From an uncultured Sedimentitalea sp. (lineage in GTDB: Bacteria; Pseudomonadota; Alphaproteobacteria; Rhodobacterales; Rhodobacteraceae), in the NCBI GenBank assembly GCA_947504115.1, contig CANNGH010000003.1:372001-436000 (forward strand): a stretch of DNA of 64,000 nt, in the 5' to 3' direction. Position numbers and translations under genes: made by a program. Of the stretch, positions 45,075 to 53,889 are shown in pieces; position 1 is the stretch's first letter; every line of letters starts with the position of its first letter. The notes under the pieces were generated by a model. The model searched no databases, was not told the origin of the DNA, and saw only the letters and a list, made by a program, of their open reading frames with translations.

Positions 45075-46322
45075 TCACATATGGTGACGCATGGTTGCGT
45101 TTGCGAGGCTCGCCTCCAGTTCGCGGCGATGGAATGCGCGGTCCGATTCTTCGGGATTCGGGTGCCGCCCCAGCGTGCGCGCGAGGTCGAAAAACCCCTG
45201 TCCGGGCATTTCCTCGGATCCGCGATTGACGGCGCGCGCCGCGACGAAGGGCCGCCCGGCCGCGCTGTCCTCGCGCATCAACGCCTCCAGCGCGGCGGTG
45301 ACCTTGCGAATCGAACCGGGCGCATACATTCCCAGACCACGCGCAAGACGGCCATAGGTGATCGGCAGCGTTTCGGGGGGCAGCGATTCGAGATAGGCGC
45401 GTACCCGGTGCGGCAGCGTATTCACCGCCCGCTCGCCCGCCGACAGCGCACGGGGCGGAGGAACCTCGCGCGCCGTGCCGTCGGGCAGCACGTCCGCCGC
45501 CCAGGCGCGCTGCCCGCTGCGAGCGACCACGCGCATCTGATCGGACATCGGCGCGGGGCGGCGTTCGGTGGTGATGACCACCTCGCCGCGCGCCAGTCCG
45601 GTCTGCAAGTCGTCCGGAGTCAGTCCCAGACGCGGTGCAAGATATTCCGGGTCGATCACCAGTTCACCGTCTTCCCAGCCGATGTGCTCGGCTGGAACCG
45701 GGCGATGAAAGGCCGGACTCTGCCCCGGCTCCCGGCTGTAAAACGGGTTTTCGCCGCTGGAATGGTCGGTCACGTCCACGATCTCGACGATTGCGGGCAG
45801 GGCGGCGCGCAGCATGGTCTCCACCCCCTTGCGCAGCGTCATGGCCGAGGCGGCGCAACCCTGACATCCGCCCGACATCCGCAGATAGACGGTGCCGTTC
45901 TCCACACCCTCGGCCGATATGTGGCCGCCGTGGCTGGCAATCGACGGATTGGCCTTGGTGTCCAGAAGGTCGGTGACAGCCGCCAGAAGCGCGTCGTCGC
46001 TGCCTTCGGCGGGCCCGGACTCCGCGCCGAGCGGCTGGTCGGTGGCGTCCAGCACCTGCCGGATGGCTGCCGCGATCGGGGCCTTGAGCGTCGGCCAGTC
46101 GGCATCGGGTTTGCGCGTCACCAGCACGGTTTCACCGGTCACCTGCACCTTGTGCACGCCGTCGATCGCAAACAGCGCGCCGGCCAGTGGCGCGCCGTCA
46201 TCCGGCGCGTCGAAACTGGCGGAACGCCCTGTCTGCAGCGGCGCGTCGAGGATGAAGCGCATCATGTGCGGATCGCCCGGCGCGGTCTGCGCCCGGATGC
46301 GTCGGCGGACGGGTTCAGACAT
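45075..46322 (-). CDS. Nfu-type Fe-S scaffold with a long C-terminal extension
   Basis: The 415-aa protein has an Nfu N-terminal domain (residues ~20-100) and then the NifU C-terminal Fe-S scaffold domain, with its CxxC cysteines in RMSGGCQGCAASAMTLRKG. Normal Nfu proteins in this order end near 190 aa. Here ~220 residues follow, including ITYGRLARGLGMYAPGSIRK and PFVAARAVNRG-type segments. These look like a winged-helix domain distantly similar to the C-terminal part of alkylguanine alkyltransferase-like proteins, without the PCHR cysteine. The start overlaps the stop of mrp by 8 bases, so the two Fe-S carriers are co-expressed. The scaffold role is established for the family; the extension's role is unknown. 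Confidence 0.85.
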   Translation of the reverse strand: MSEPVRRRIRAQTAPGDPHMMRFILDAPLQTGRSASFDAPDDGAPLAGALFAIDGVHKVQVTGETVLVTRKPDADWPTLKAPIAAAIRQVLDATDQPLGAESGPAEGSDDALLAAVTDLLDTKANPSIASHGGHISAEGVENGTVYLRMSGGCQGCAASAMTLRKGVETMLRAALPAIVEIVDVTDHSSGENPFYSREPGQSPAFHRPVPAEHIGWEDGELVIDPEYLAPRLGLTPDDLQTGLARGEVVITTERRPAPMSDQMRVVARSGQRAWAADVLPDGTAREVPPPRALSAGERAVNTLPHRVRAYLESLPPETLPITYGRLARGLGMYAPGSIRKVTAALEALMREDSAAGRPFVAARAVNRGSEEMPGQGFFDLARTLGRHPNPEESDRAFHRRELEASLANATMRHHM

Positions 46323-47505
46323 CCTCGGCCTCGACACTTTCGATATCGCGCAGGGCGGGGAAGGTGTAGATCCCGGAATTATGCCCGTCGCTGAATGCCA
46401 CGCCGATGGCATAGTTTCCGACGCTCCAGATCCGTGTCGGCACGACATCCATCGGCACGGTTTCGGGGTTCAGGAGGTTCTTGCCGCTGATCTCGTCGCG
46501 GCAGGCGGCGCAGCGGCAGGACAGCCGCAGATCGCGCGGGTCGATTGTCTGCACCTGCGCGTCCGGCCAGCGGATCGTCAGGCCGGACGGATCGTAATCC
46601 AGCGCCAGCGGCCGGTCCGCCGCGCCCTCGGATGCCGGGGCGGGCTTGCCCTCGCCGGTCGTAAGATCCCAGGCGAAGGGAACCTGCAGCCCGCCGGCGC
46701 GGTCCATGTCGCCCGAAAGCGCGTCGGCGATCGCGGCATAGGCCTGCGCTGCGGGGCTGTCGGGGGCCGCCTCGGCCAGGGGCTGGCCGCTGTCGCCGCT
46801 GTCCACGATGGCCGGGTCCAGCGGGATCGAGCCGAGGAACGGCACGCCGATGCTTTCGGCGATCTCGCGCCCGCCGCCCTGGTGGAAGATATGCGTGACC
46901 TCGCCGCAGGAGGGGCAGGTGAAACCGCTCATGTTCTCGATGATCCCGAGAATCGGCACCTTGACCTGTTCCAGCATCCGCAGCCCGCGCCGCGCGATCT
47001 TGAGGCTGACATCCTGCGGCGTGCTGACCACCACCGCGCCGGACAGCGGGAATGCCTGCGCCAGCGTCAACTGGATATCCCCCGTGCCCGGCGGCAGATC
47101 GAGGAACAGCACGTCCAGTTCGCCCCAATCCACCTGCGTGATGAACATCTGAAGGTATTTCGTGACCATCGGGCCGCGCATGATCGCCGGCTTGTCATCG
47201 ACCGTCAGCATGCCCATCGAGATCACCTTGACGCCATGCGCCTCGGCCGGGATCACCTTTTTTTCGGGAGACATGGCCGGGGGCTGGTTGGCGGGCAGGC
47301 CCAGCATGCCGGGAATCGAGGGGCCGTAAAGATCGGCATCCACCAGACCGACGCGCAGACCCTGCCGCGCCAGCATCACCGCCAGATTGGCGGTCACGGT
47401 GGATTTACCGACCCCGCCCTTGCCGCTGCTGATGGCGATCAGGCGGCCGAGATGCGAAAGCGGCCCCGACGGGCCCCCGGCGGGGGTGGATGTGGGATTG
47501 GCCAA
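46315..47505 (-). CDS. mrp: Mrp/ApbC-type Fe-S carrier ATPase fused to a DUF971 domain
   Basis: The 396-aa product is a deviant-Walker P-loop ATPase: SSGKGGVGKSTVTANLA (KGGVGKS), VDADLYGPSIPGMLG, LDLPPGTGD and CPSCGE with the CxxC that binds the bridging [4Fe-4S] cluster. The N-terminal DUF59 domain seen in many Mrp proteins is missing. In its place a C-terminal DUF971 (gamma-butyrobetaine hydroxylase N-terminal-like) domain with CRCAACRDE and GNYAIGVAFSDGHNSGIY follows. The AGGAG ribosome site is good. It is the first gene of the pair with the Nfu-like gene. Confidence 0.93.
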   Translation of the reverse strand: MANPTSTPAGGPSGPLSHLGRLIAISSGKGGVGKSTVTANLAVMLARQGLRVGLVDADLYGPSIPGMLGLPANQPPAMSPEKKVIPAEAHGVKVISMGMLTVDDKPAIMRGPMVTKYLQMFITQVDWGELDVLFLDLPPGTGDIQLTLAQAFPLSGAVVVSTPQDVSLKIARRGLRMLEQVKVPILGIIENMSGFTCPSCGEVTHIFHQGGGREIAESIGVPFLGSIPLDPAIVDSGDSGQPLAEAAPDSPAAQAYAAIADALSGDMDRAGGLQVPFAWDLTTGEGKPAPASEGAADRPLALDYDPSGLTIRWPDAQVQTIDPRDLRLSCRCAACRDEISGKNLLNPETVPMDVVPTRIWSVGNYAIGVAFSDGHNSGIYTFPALRDIESVEAEDV

Positions 47506-47595
47506 AGGTTCGAACTCCTGTCATTGCACGGACGGCCCCCGATGGGACCGCCCCTGATTAGATAAGCGGTTTAGCGGCCGCAACAACATCCACGA

Positions 47596-48234
47596 TCAGC
47601 CGTCGGAGGAATGGATCTCTCCGCACGCGATCGGCAACGTGACATGCGCCGGAACGTCGCCCAGCGATTGCGCCGTGTCGGGCAGTTGCGTTCCCTCGGG
47701 CACACCATGAATGAAAATCACCCGGCGGTCAAAGTCGAGCTCTTGATCCGGGAACGCGTCGGCGAACGCCTCTTCCAGTGCGGAAAGCGATACGGTCTGC
47801 TCATAGGTATAGGCGCCGTCGGCATCAGCGGTCGGATAGGTGTCGGCGACGATCTCCATGCTGGCGGGATCGCCGTGGAAGGGGACCATGGTGGTGCCGG
47901 CGGCCTGTTCGGTCTCGATCAGGTCGATGACGCCGTCATCGTTGGTGTCGGCGCTGCGTTCCGGGCAGGTCGCGGCCTCGTCGCCCTCGGCGAAGCCGTG
48001 GAAATGCTGAAGATGCATGATATCGGGCGCGGCGCCCTCGGCCTGAACGCGGATCGTCAGCGTATCGTCCGAAACGCTGAGCGTGGCGGTGCCGGTGGTC
48101 GCGCTGCCGGTCGCGCCGGAATTCAGCGGCGACAGTTCCGCCTGCCAGGTGCCGTCCTCGGCCAGGGCGGCCCCTGCGCCGACCAGCGCGGCAAAGGCCG
48201 TTGTGATCGTCAGTGTGGTGAACTTGCGGGTCAT
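47596..48234 (-). CDS. Secreted CHRD-like protein with an EF-hand-like loop
   Basis: The 212-aa precursor has a clear Sec signal (TLTITTAFAALVGAGAALAE). The mature part resembles CHRD domains (IMHLQHFHGFAEGD, HGDPASMEIV) and contains a calcium-loop-like DTNDDGVIDLIE. Such proteins are periplasmic or secreted and of unknown role. The ATG at 48234 is chosen because the signal peptide begins there. It lies downstream of the AhpD-like gene on the same strand. Confidence 0.8.
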   Translation of the reverse strand: MTRKFTTLTITTAFAALVGAGAALAEDGTWQAELSPLNSGATGSATTGTATLSVSDDTLTIRVQAEGAAPDIMHLQHFHGFAEGDEAATCPERSADTNDDGVIDLIETEQAAGTTMVPFHGDPASMEIVADTYPTADADGAYTYEQTVSLSALEEAFADAFPDQELDFDRRVIFIHGVPEGTQLPDTAQSLGDVPAHVTLPIACGEIHSSDG

Positions 48235-48274
48235 GGTTGGATCCTCCTTCTTTCTCCGGTTTGGGTGGGGCGCA

Positions 48275-48616
48275 TCAATCCTTGTCGGATGCGCTCTCCA
48301 TTTCATCTAGGGCCAGCACCGAATGGGCAAAGGCGCCACCCGCGCGCATTTCGGCGGCGACCCAGATCGCTTCCATGATCTCGGCCTCCGACGCCTCGTG
48401 GTTCAGCGCCGCCTTGGTATGGCCCTTGATGCAATAGGGGCATTGCGTGACATGCGCGACAGCCACGGCGATCAGCTGTTTCGTCTTCGCATCCAGCGCG
48501 CCATCGGCAAAGACCGCCTGGCTGAACGCCGCGAAGGCCTGCGTCGCGTCCGGCGTCAGGTCCTTGCGTCGGCGGGCAAGGGCGGCGGTATTGGTAGGGT
48601 AAAGCTTATCAGGCAT
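48275..48616 (-). CDS. AhpD/carboxymuconolactone-decarboxylase-like peroxidase
   Basis: The 113-aa protein has the AhpD-type redox motif CPYCIKGHTKAAL (CxxC followed by His) and the helical CMD fold (TKQLIAVAVAHVTQCPYC). Members reduce peroxides or transfer electrons to peroxiredoxins. It follows sdhD by 37 bases on the same strand and may be part of that operon. Confidence 0.9.
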   Translation of the reverse strand: MPDKLYPTNTAALARRRKDLTPDATQAFAAFSQAVFADGALDAKTKQLIAVAVAHVTQCPYCIKGHTKAALNHEASEAEIMEAIWVAAEMRAGGAFAHSVLALDEMESASDKD

Positions 48617-48653
48617 TGGTCAGTCCTTTCCTGACGGTTCAGCGTCGGTCGTC

Positions 48654-49034
48654 CTATGAAAGCGCGATCAGCAGCACCGCGATCACCCCCGCCGCGCCGC
48701 CGGCGACACAGGCCAACTGGATCAGCGCGATCACGGCAAACCGCGCGCGGGTATGCACATAATCCTCGGCCACGGTCTGAAGCCCCAGCGCGGCGTGATG
48801 GAATCCGGCGATCACGAGCAGGATCATCAGAACCGCGTTGAGCGGCGCGGTCAGCCATTCCGTCAGCGCCGCATGGTCAGCCGCCGCACCACCGGCCAGC
48901 GCTACAGCGAACCAGAGCGTCAACGGCACCAGCGCCACCGCCGAGACACGTTGCGCCCACCAATGGCCGGCACCATGCCCGGCCGCGCCCAAACCGCGCG
49001 CAAGGCTTGCGGGAGAGAGATGCCGCGCGCTCAT
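48654..49034 (-). CDS. sdhD: Succinate dehydrogenase membrane anchor SdhD-like
   Basis: The 126-aa protein has three membrane helices and the SdhD pattern [17 protein letters not shown], then [18 protein letters not shown], with the heme/quinone-site His-Asp-Tyr residues. The ATG at 49034 overlaps the sdhC stop (ATGA). The same frame is open all the way back to the start of sdhB only because sdhB carries a one-base insertion; the apparent 536-aa SdhB-SdhD fusion is an artefact of that shift. Confidence 0.88.
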   Translation of the reverse strand: MSARHLSPASLARGLGAAGHGAGHWWAQRVSAVALVPLTLWFAVALAGGAAADHAALTEWLTAPLNAVLMILLVIAGFHHAALGLQTVAEDYVHTRARFAVIALIQLACVAGGAAGVIAVLLIALS

Positions 49035-49408
49035 GCCAGAACCCATATCCACAGTGCCAGCGTCAGGATCAGGCTGGCCGCCAGAACACTCCATCCGCTG
49101 GCATAGATCAGCCGCAACGCGAACCCGCGCACGCTGTCCCAGAACAGGTGCCGGATACCGTTGCAGAGATGGTAGAACAGCGCCAGCGTCGCGAGAAACA
49201 GCACCACCCGGCCCGGCCCCGAGAGAACCAGCCCCTGCGCCGCGTCGAACCCGTCCGGTCCCGATGCGCCGGTCACCAGCCACCCGGCAAGGCCGAACGC
49301 GCCGAGGCTGAGGCCGATGCCCGACACACGGTGCCCGAAGGACAGCACCGACGTCAGTTGCGGGCGATAATTCTGCATGTTGGGCGATTTCGGGCGTGGG
49401 CGTGTCAT
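49031..49408 (-). CDS. sdhC: Succinate dehydrogenase cytochrome b556 subunit SdhC-like
   Basis: The 125-aa membrane subunit begins [20 protein letters not shown] and has the family signature [14 protein letters not shown] and the heme His segment [15 protein letters not shown]. Three membrane helices are predicted. It lies 15 bases after the restored sdhB stop and overlaps sdhD by 4 bases. Confidence 0.92.
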   Translation of the reverse strand: MTRPRPKSPNMQNYRPQLTSVLSFGHRVSGIGLSLGAFGLAGWLVTGASGPDGFDAAQGLVLSGPGRVVLFLATLALFYHLCNGIRHLFWDSVRGFALRLIYASGWSVLAASLILTLALWIWVLA

Positions 49409-49423
49409 GGCTTGCTCCTTTCC

Positions 49424-50264
49424 TCAGCCGCCGCGTTCCAGCATCATCCGCCTGAATCTCGGCAATGGCCTTGCCGGGATTCAGGCCGCGCGGGCAGGTG
49501 CGGGTGCAGTTCAGGATGGTGTGACAGCGATAGAGGCGAAACGGATCGTCCAGCGTATCCAGCCGCTCGTCGCGCGCCTCGTCGCGGCTGTCGGCCAGCC
49601 AGCGCCAGGCATGCAGCAGGGCGGCAGGTCCAAGAAACCGGTCGCCGTTCCACCAATGGCTGGGACAGCCCGAGGTGCAGCAGAAGCACATGATGCATTC
49701 GTAATAGCCGTCAAGTGCCGCGCGTTCCTCGACCGATTGCAGGCGCTCGCGCTGGGGTGCATTGCTTTCGGTCTTCAGCCACGGTTCGATCATCTCGTAT
49801 TGCGCGAAAAGATGGGTCTGGTCGGGCACCAGATCCTTGAGCACCGGCAGGTTGGCCAGCGGATAGATCGTGGCGGGGTCCGACACCTCGTCCATCGCGC
49901 GGGTGCAGGCGGTCCAGTTGGTGCCGTCGATCGTCATGGCGCAGGAGCCGCAGACCCCTTCGCGGCACGAGCGGCGGAAGGTCAGCGTCGGGTCGATGTT
50001 GGTCTTGATCCAGATCAGCGCATCCAGCAGCATCGGGCCGCAATCGTCGAGATCGACGCGGAACGTGTCCATGCGCGGGGCGGCGTCGCTGTCGGGATCA
50101 TGGCGATAGATGCGCAAGGTCGCGATCCGGGTCGCGTTCTCGGGGGCGGACCAGGATTTGCCCTCGACGATGCGCGATCCGGGCGCGACGCCGAAATCGC
50201 GCGGCACCGGAAAGCGGCGCGGCCATTTCAGGCGCGGAACCTCGTCGGAACGCTCGACGATCAT
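49424..50264 (-). CDS. sdhB: Succinate dehydrogenase iron-sulfur subunit SdhB-like, with 3' one-base frameshift
   Basis: The ~280-aa subunit carries all three clusters: [2Fe-2S] in [14 protein letters not shown] and WTACTR, [4Fe-4S] in [13 protein letters not shown], and [3Fe-4S] in [17 protein letters not shown]. At 49451-49452 one extra base on the minus strand (a G between CAG and CGG) breaks the frame after KAIAEIQ. Removing it restores RMMLERGG and a TGA ending at 49424, matching normal SdhB ends. As written the frame reads through 250 unrelated residues into sdhD. No sdhA lies in this cluster. The start overlaps the stop of a 58-codon gene (ATGA). This is either a base-calling error or a recent mutation. 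Confidence 0.85.
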
Positions 50265-50437
50265 GGCGCCTCACCGCGTGTACGGGGTGCCGGATCGCGC
50301 GCATCGAAGCTGACGGCGATGGGGTCGCTGGCGGGGAAGGTGCCTTGCAGCGCGGCATCCAGTAGCGCGTCGAGCCGGGCGCGGCGGGCGGTTTCGGTTT
50401 CCGGGGTGGAAGGCCGGTTCGGTTTGTCGTTGGCCAT
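50261..50437 (-). CDS. 58-aa protein with TFPASDP motif, upstream of sdhB
   Basis: The short product has a charged helical N-terminus and then [20 protein letters not shown], a motif I recall from small uncharacterised alphaproteobacterial proteins (D/E-x-x-L-x-x-TFPASDP). There is no signal or membrane segment. Its TGA overlaps the ATG of sdhB, so translation is coupled and it belongs to the operon. It occupies the place where sdhA might be expected. Confidence 0.65.
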   Translation of the reverse strand: MANDKPNRPSTPETETARRARLDALLDAALQGTFPASDPIAVSFDARDPAPRTRGEAP

Positions 50438-50657
50438 GATTTCAATCCTCATCGCATCTGCCCGATATGTCTGCCGTTCGGTCAAAGCGTGGCCGGAAAT
50501 GGCGGTAAACGAGGCATGATGCGGTTTCCGATCCATCCGGTTCCGGCACCTGGAAATATAGCGCGAACGAATAGGTATTGCAAATACCAATAAAGGGGTC
50601 GCGCGAAGGCTGCGACGATAGGTGCCACTCACGGCAGGTTAAAAAGATGGGGGCGGC

Positions 50658-50937
50658 TCAGGCGGCGCGGATGGTGCGCAGCAACAGGTGGAACGTGTCG
50701 CCCTGAACGGCCACATGGGCCCGCAATGTGTCGGCCGCCGCCGCGCGGTCGCCCTGGCGCAGATGCCGGGCGATCGTGCGATGCTCGACCAGCGATTCCT
50801 CCATGCGTGCGCGCAGTCGTATCGAGCGCGTCAGACGTGATGCGCGTCGCGGCAAGACGTCCGGCGAACGCCTCGCATTCCGCCATCACTTCGAAATCGT
50901 TGACTTGGCGTGCAACACCTGTTCCCCTGCCAGCCAA
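50658..50937 (-). pseudogene. Decayed GntR (FCD) regulator, probable former matR
   Basis: One minus-strand frame gives NDFEVMAECEAFAGRLAATR, the first helix block of an FCD ligand domain. A second frame gives MEESLVEHRTIARHLRQGDR followed by AHVAVQGDTFHLLLRTIRAA, the last block. The frames are joined by a shift near 50820-50835, and about 70 residues of the middle are deleted. The winged-HTH is absent. It is divergent from the malonate TRAP operon, exactly where MatR-type GntR regulators lie in other alphaproteobacteria. Confidence 0.72.
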
Positions 50938-50972
50938 TCGGTCGGAAAAACCGCATTCGGGAGGAGACGAGA

Positions 50973-51956
50973 ATGACGATGAGATTTGCCATGTTGGGCG
51001 GCGCCGTCGCCGCGACCCTGGGCCTTGCCGCGCAGGCCGAAACCCTGCGCCTGTCGCATCAATGGTCCACGCAGGACGTCCGCCACAAGGTCGCCCAGAT
51101 GATCGCGGACGAGGTGAAGGCCGCCGATGTCGATCTGGACATCCGCATCTTTCCGTCGGCCTCGCTGTTCAAGGCGCGCGAGCAATATACGCCGCTGTCG
51201 CGCGGACAACTGGACATGACGGTGCTGCCGCTCTCCTATGCGGGCGGCCAGCAACCGGCCTATAACCTGACGCTGATGCCCGGTCTGGTGAAGAACCACG
51301 ACCACGCCGCGCGCCTGAACGACAGCCCGTTCATGGAAGACATCAAGGCGATCATGGCCGAGGATGACGTGATGGTGCTGGTCGATGGCTATCTCGCCGG
51401 GGGCTTCGCGGGCACCAAGGAATGCCTCACCGCACCCGAGGATGTCGAGGGCAAGCAGATGCGCGCCGCCGGCAAGGCGTTCGAGCAGATGCTGGCCGGG
51501 GCCGGGGCGTCGATCGCGTCGATGGCGAGTTCCGAGATCTACAACGCCATGCAGACCGGCGTTCTGGATGCGGCCAACACATCGTCCTCGTCCTTTGTCA
51601 GCTATCGCATCTACGAGCAGGTCGCCTGCTATACGCCGCCGGGCGAATATGCGCTGTGGTTCATGTATCAGCCGCTGCTGATGAACAAGACCACGTTCGA
51701 GGGGCTGAGCGAGGAACAGCAGAACGCGCTGCTGGAAGCGTCGGAAAAGGCCGAGGCGTTCTATCTGGAAGAGGCCAAGAAGGAAGACGCTGACAGCCGT
51801 CAGGTCTTTGCCGATAACGGCGTCGAAATCGCCGAGATGACCCAGGAGAATTTCGACGCCTGGCGCGAACTGGCGCGCGAAACCTCGTATGCGGCCTTTG
51901 TCGAGGAGCTGCCCGAGGGGCAGGAGCTGCTGGACAAGGCGTTGGCGGTCGAATGA
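50973..51956 (+). CDS. TRAP transporter solute-binding protein, probable malonate-binding DctP/MatP
   Basis: The 327-aa periplasmic protein has a signal peptide (MLGGAVAATLGLAAQAETLR, cut after AQA) and the DctP fold: SHQWSTQDVRHKVAQMIADE, GGFAGTKECLTAPEDVEG, then ASSEIYNAMQTGVLDAA with the family's conserved substrate-salt-bridge region. A GGGAGGAG ribosome site precedes the ATG at 50973. It heads an operon with dctQ, dctM, malonyl-CoA decarboxylase and malonyl-CoA synthetase, so malonate is the inferred ligand. Confidence 0.88.
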   Translation: MTMRFAMLGGAVAATLGLAAQAETLRLSHQWSTQDVRHKVAQMIADEVKAADVDLDIRIFPSASLFKAREQYTPLSRGQLDMTVLPLSYAGGQQPAYNLTLMPGLVKNHDHAARLNDSPFMEDIKAIMAEDDVMVLVDGYLAGGFAGTKECLTAPEDVEGKQMRAAGKAFEQMLAGAGASIASMASSEIYNAMQTGVLDAANTSSSSFVSYRIYEQVACYTPPGEYALWFMYQPLLMNKTTFEGLSEEQQNALLEASEKAEAFYLEEAKKEDADSRQVFADNGVEIAEMTQENFDAWRELARETSYAAFVEELPEGQELLDKALAVE

Positions 51957-52005
51957 TCGGTTGCGCGCGGGGCAGTTCCCGCGCGCCGTCTGAACGGGGA
52001 CAAGC

Positions 52006-52572
52006 ATGAGCGTCAAGACCGCACCGAAGGGACCCGATCCGTTCCTGCGCATCACCGCCGCCATTTCCACCCTTTGCGGCTGGATCGCGGCGGCGATGGT
52101 GGTGGCGGCGGTGTTCATCACCTGCCAGATGATCTTTGTGCGCTTCGTGCTGAACCATTCGACGATCTGGCAGACCGAGGCGGTGATCTATCTGGTGATC
52201 GCCGCCACCCTGATCGGGCTGCCCTATGTGCAGCGGCTCAAGGGTCATGTGAACGTCGATCTCGTGCCCATCGCGCTGCGCCCGCGCGCGCGGCGGATCC
52301 TGTATATCGTCGTCCTGTCGGTCTCGGCGCTCGTCATCGGGGTGATGGCGTTCCACGGCTATGGGTTCTGGCACGAGGCGTATGAGCGCGGCTGGAAATC
52401 CGATACCGTCTGGGGGGTGCGCCTGTGGATTCCCTATCTCTCCATCCCGGTGGGGCTGGGGCTGATGACGTTGCAGATCGTCGCCGATATCTGGGCGGTG
52501 CTCAGGGGGCACGAGCGTCCCTTCGGACTGGGCGACGATCCCCTGAACACGCGCACCGCGGGAGAGTTGTGA
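52006..52572 (+). CDS. TRAP transporter small membrane subunit (DctQ)
   Basis: The 188-aa protein has four membrane helices and the DctQ signature TIWQTEAVIYLVIAATLIGL with a downstream GHVNVDLVPI. It couples the binding protein to the DctM channel. Its stop codon is immediately followed by the dctM ATG. Confidence 0.9.
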   Translation: MSVKTAPKGPDPFLRITAAISTLCGWIAAAMVVAAVFITCQMIFVRFVLNHSTIWQTEAVIYLVIAATLIGLPYVQRLKGHVNVDLVPIALRPRARRILYIVVLSVSALVIGVMAFHGYGFWHEAYERGWKSDTVWGVRLWIPYLSIPVGLGLMTLQIVADIWAVLRGHERPFGLGDDPLNTRTAGEL

Positions 52573-53889
52573 ATGGACCCTCTGTTGCTGGGTGGCGTCG
52601 TCGGCCTCGTCACGGTTCTGGTGTTGTTTTCGGGCATGTCCGTCGCGGTCGGCCTGCTGGTGGTGTCGGGCGGATTCCTGATCATCTATGACGGAATGCG
52701 GTCGCTGACGCTGATGCCGGAAATCCTGTTCGGCAAGCTGGACGATTTCGCGCTGCTGGCGATCCCGATGTTCATCATCATGGGCGCGTCCATCGCCTCG
52801 ACACGGGCGGGCGCCGATCTTTACGAGGCGCTGGAGCGCTGGCTGACCCGCGTTCCCGGCGGGCTGGTGATATCGAACCTCGGGGCCTGCGCGCTGTTCT
52901 CGGCGATGTCGGGGTCCAGCCCCGCCACCTGCGCGGCCATCGGCAAGATGGGCATTCCGGAAATGCGCCGGCGCGGCTATCCCGACGGGGTGGCGGCAGG
53001 CTCGATCGCCGCCGGTGGGACGCTGGGCATCCTGATCCCGCCCTCGGTCACGATGATCGTTTATGGCGTCGCCACGGAAACCAGCATCGGGCGGCTGTTC
53101 CTGGCGGGCGTGCTGCCGGGCCTGCTGCTGGTAGCGCTGTTCATGGCGTGGTCGGTCTGGACGACATGGCGGTCGGGCAAGGCGGGGGTGCTGTCGCCCA
53201 CGGTCTATAGCTGGCGCGAGCGGTTCGAGATCATGCCGCGCGTGCTGCCGTTCCTGCTGATCATCCTGGGCGTGCTCTATGCGATGTATGGCGGCATCGC
53301 CACGCCCAGCGAAACGGCTGCCGTTGGGGCGCTTTTGTGCCTGCTGATCGCCATGATCATCTATCGGCTGTGGTCGCCCGCGGCGCTGTGGGTCGTGCTG
53401 CGCGACAGCACGCGGGAGTCGGTGATGATCCTGTTCATCATCGCCGCCGCCGGCGTGTTCAGCTATATGCTGTCCTCGCTGTTCATCACTCAGTCGATCG
53501 CCGAATGGATCGGCACGCTGGATGTCAACCGCTGGGTGCTGATGGGCGCGATCAACGTGTTCCTGTTGATCGCCGGGTTCTTCCTGCCTCCCGTGGCGGT
53601 GATCCTGATGGCGGCGCCGATCCTGCTGCCGATCATCACCACGGCCGGATTCGATCCGATCTGGTTCGCGGTGGTGCTGACCATCAACATGGAAATCGGC
53701 CTGATCTCGCCCCCTGTGGGCCTGAACCTTTATGTCATCAACGGCATCGCGCCTGACATTCCGCTCAAGACCATTCTGCTGGGGTCGCTGCCCTATGTGG
53801 CCTGCATGGTGCTGGCGATCATCCTCTTGTGCCTGTTTCCCGGCATCGCCACATGGTTGCCGGACCTTGTGATGGGGGTCGCGTTGTGA
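52573..53889 (+). CDS. TRAP transporter large membrane subunit (DctM)
   Basis: The 438-aa protein has about 12 membrane helices, with the DctM landmarks FALLAIPMFIIMGASIAST, MSGSSPATCAAIGKMGIPEM and GTLGILIPPSVTMIVYG. It forms the Na+-driven channel. The last bases overlap the GTG start of the malonyl-CoA decarboxylase gene (GTGA), indicating one transcript for uptake and metabolism. Confidence 0.95.
   Translation: MDPLLLGGVVGLVTVLVLFSGMSVAVGLLVVSGGFLIIYDGMRSLTLMPEILFGKLDDFALLAIPMFIIMGASIASTRAGADLYEALERWLTRVPGGLVISNLGACALFSAMSGSSPATCAAIGKMGIPEMRRRGYPDGVAAGSIAAGGTLGILIPPSVTMIVYGVATETSIGRLFLAGVLPGLLLVALFMAWSVWTTWRSGKAGVLSPTVYSWRERFEIMPRVLPFLLIILGVLYAMYGGIATPSETAAVGALLCLLIAMIIYRLWSPAALWVVLRDSTRESVMILFIIAAAGVFSYMLSSLFITQSIAEWIGTLDVNRWVLMGAINVFLLIAGFFLPPVAVILMAAPILLPIITTAGFDPIWFAVVLTINMEIGLISPPVGLNLYVINGIAPDIPLKTILLGSLPYVACMVLAIILLCLFPGIATWLPDLVMGVAL

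Noticed and set aside
44692-45229. Short plus-strand frames upstream of luxR
   Set aside because: They lack ribosome sites and family resemblance, overlap each other, and are best explained as open frames in a non-coding gap.
48654-50264. A single 536-aa SdhB-SdhD fusion protein
   Set aside because: The joining region reads sdhC out of frame and is arginine/proline-rich. Deleting one base restores a normal SdhB end and leaves separate sdhC and sdhD genes with proper starts.
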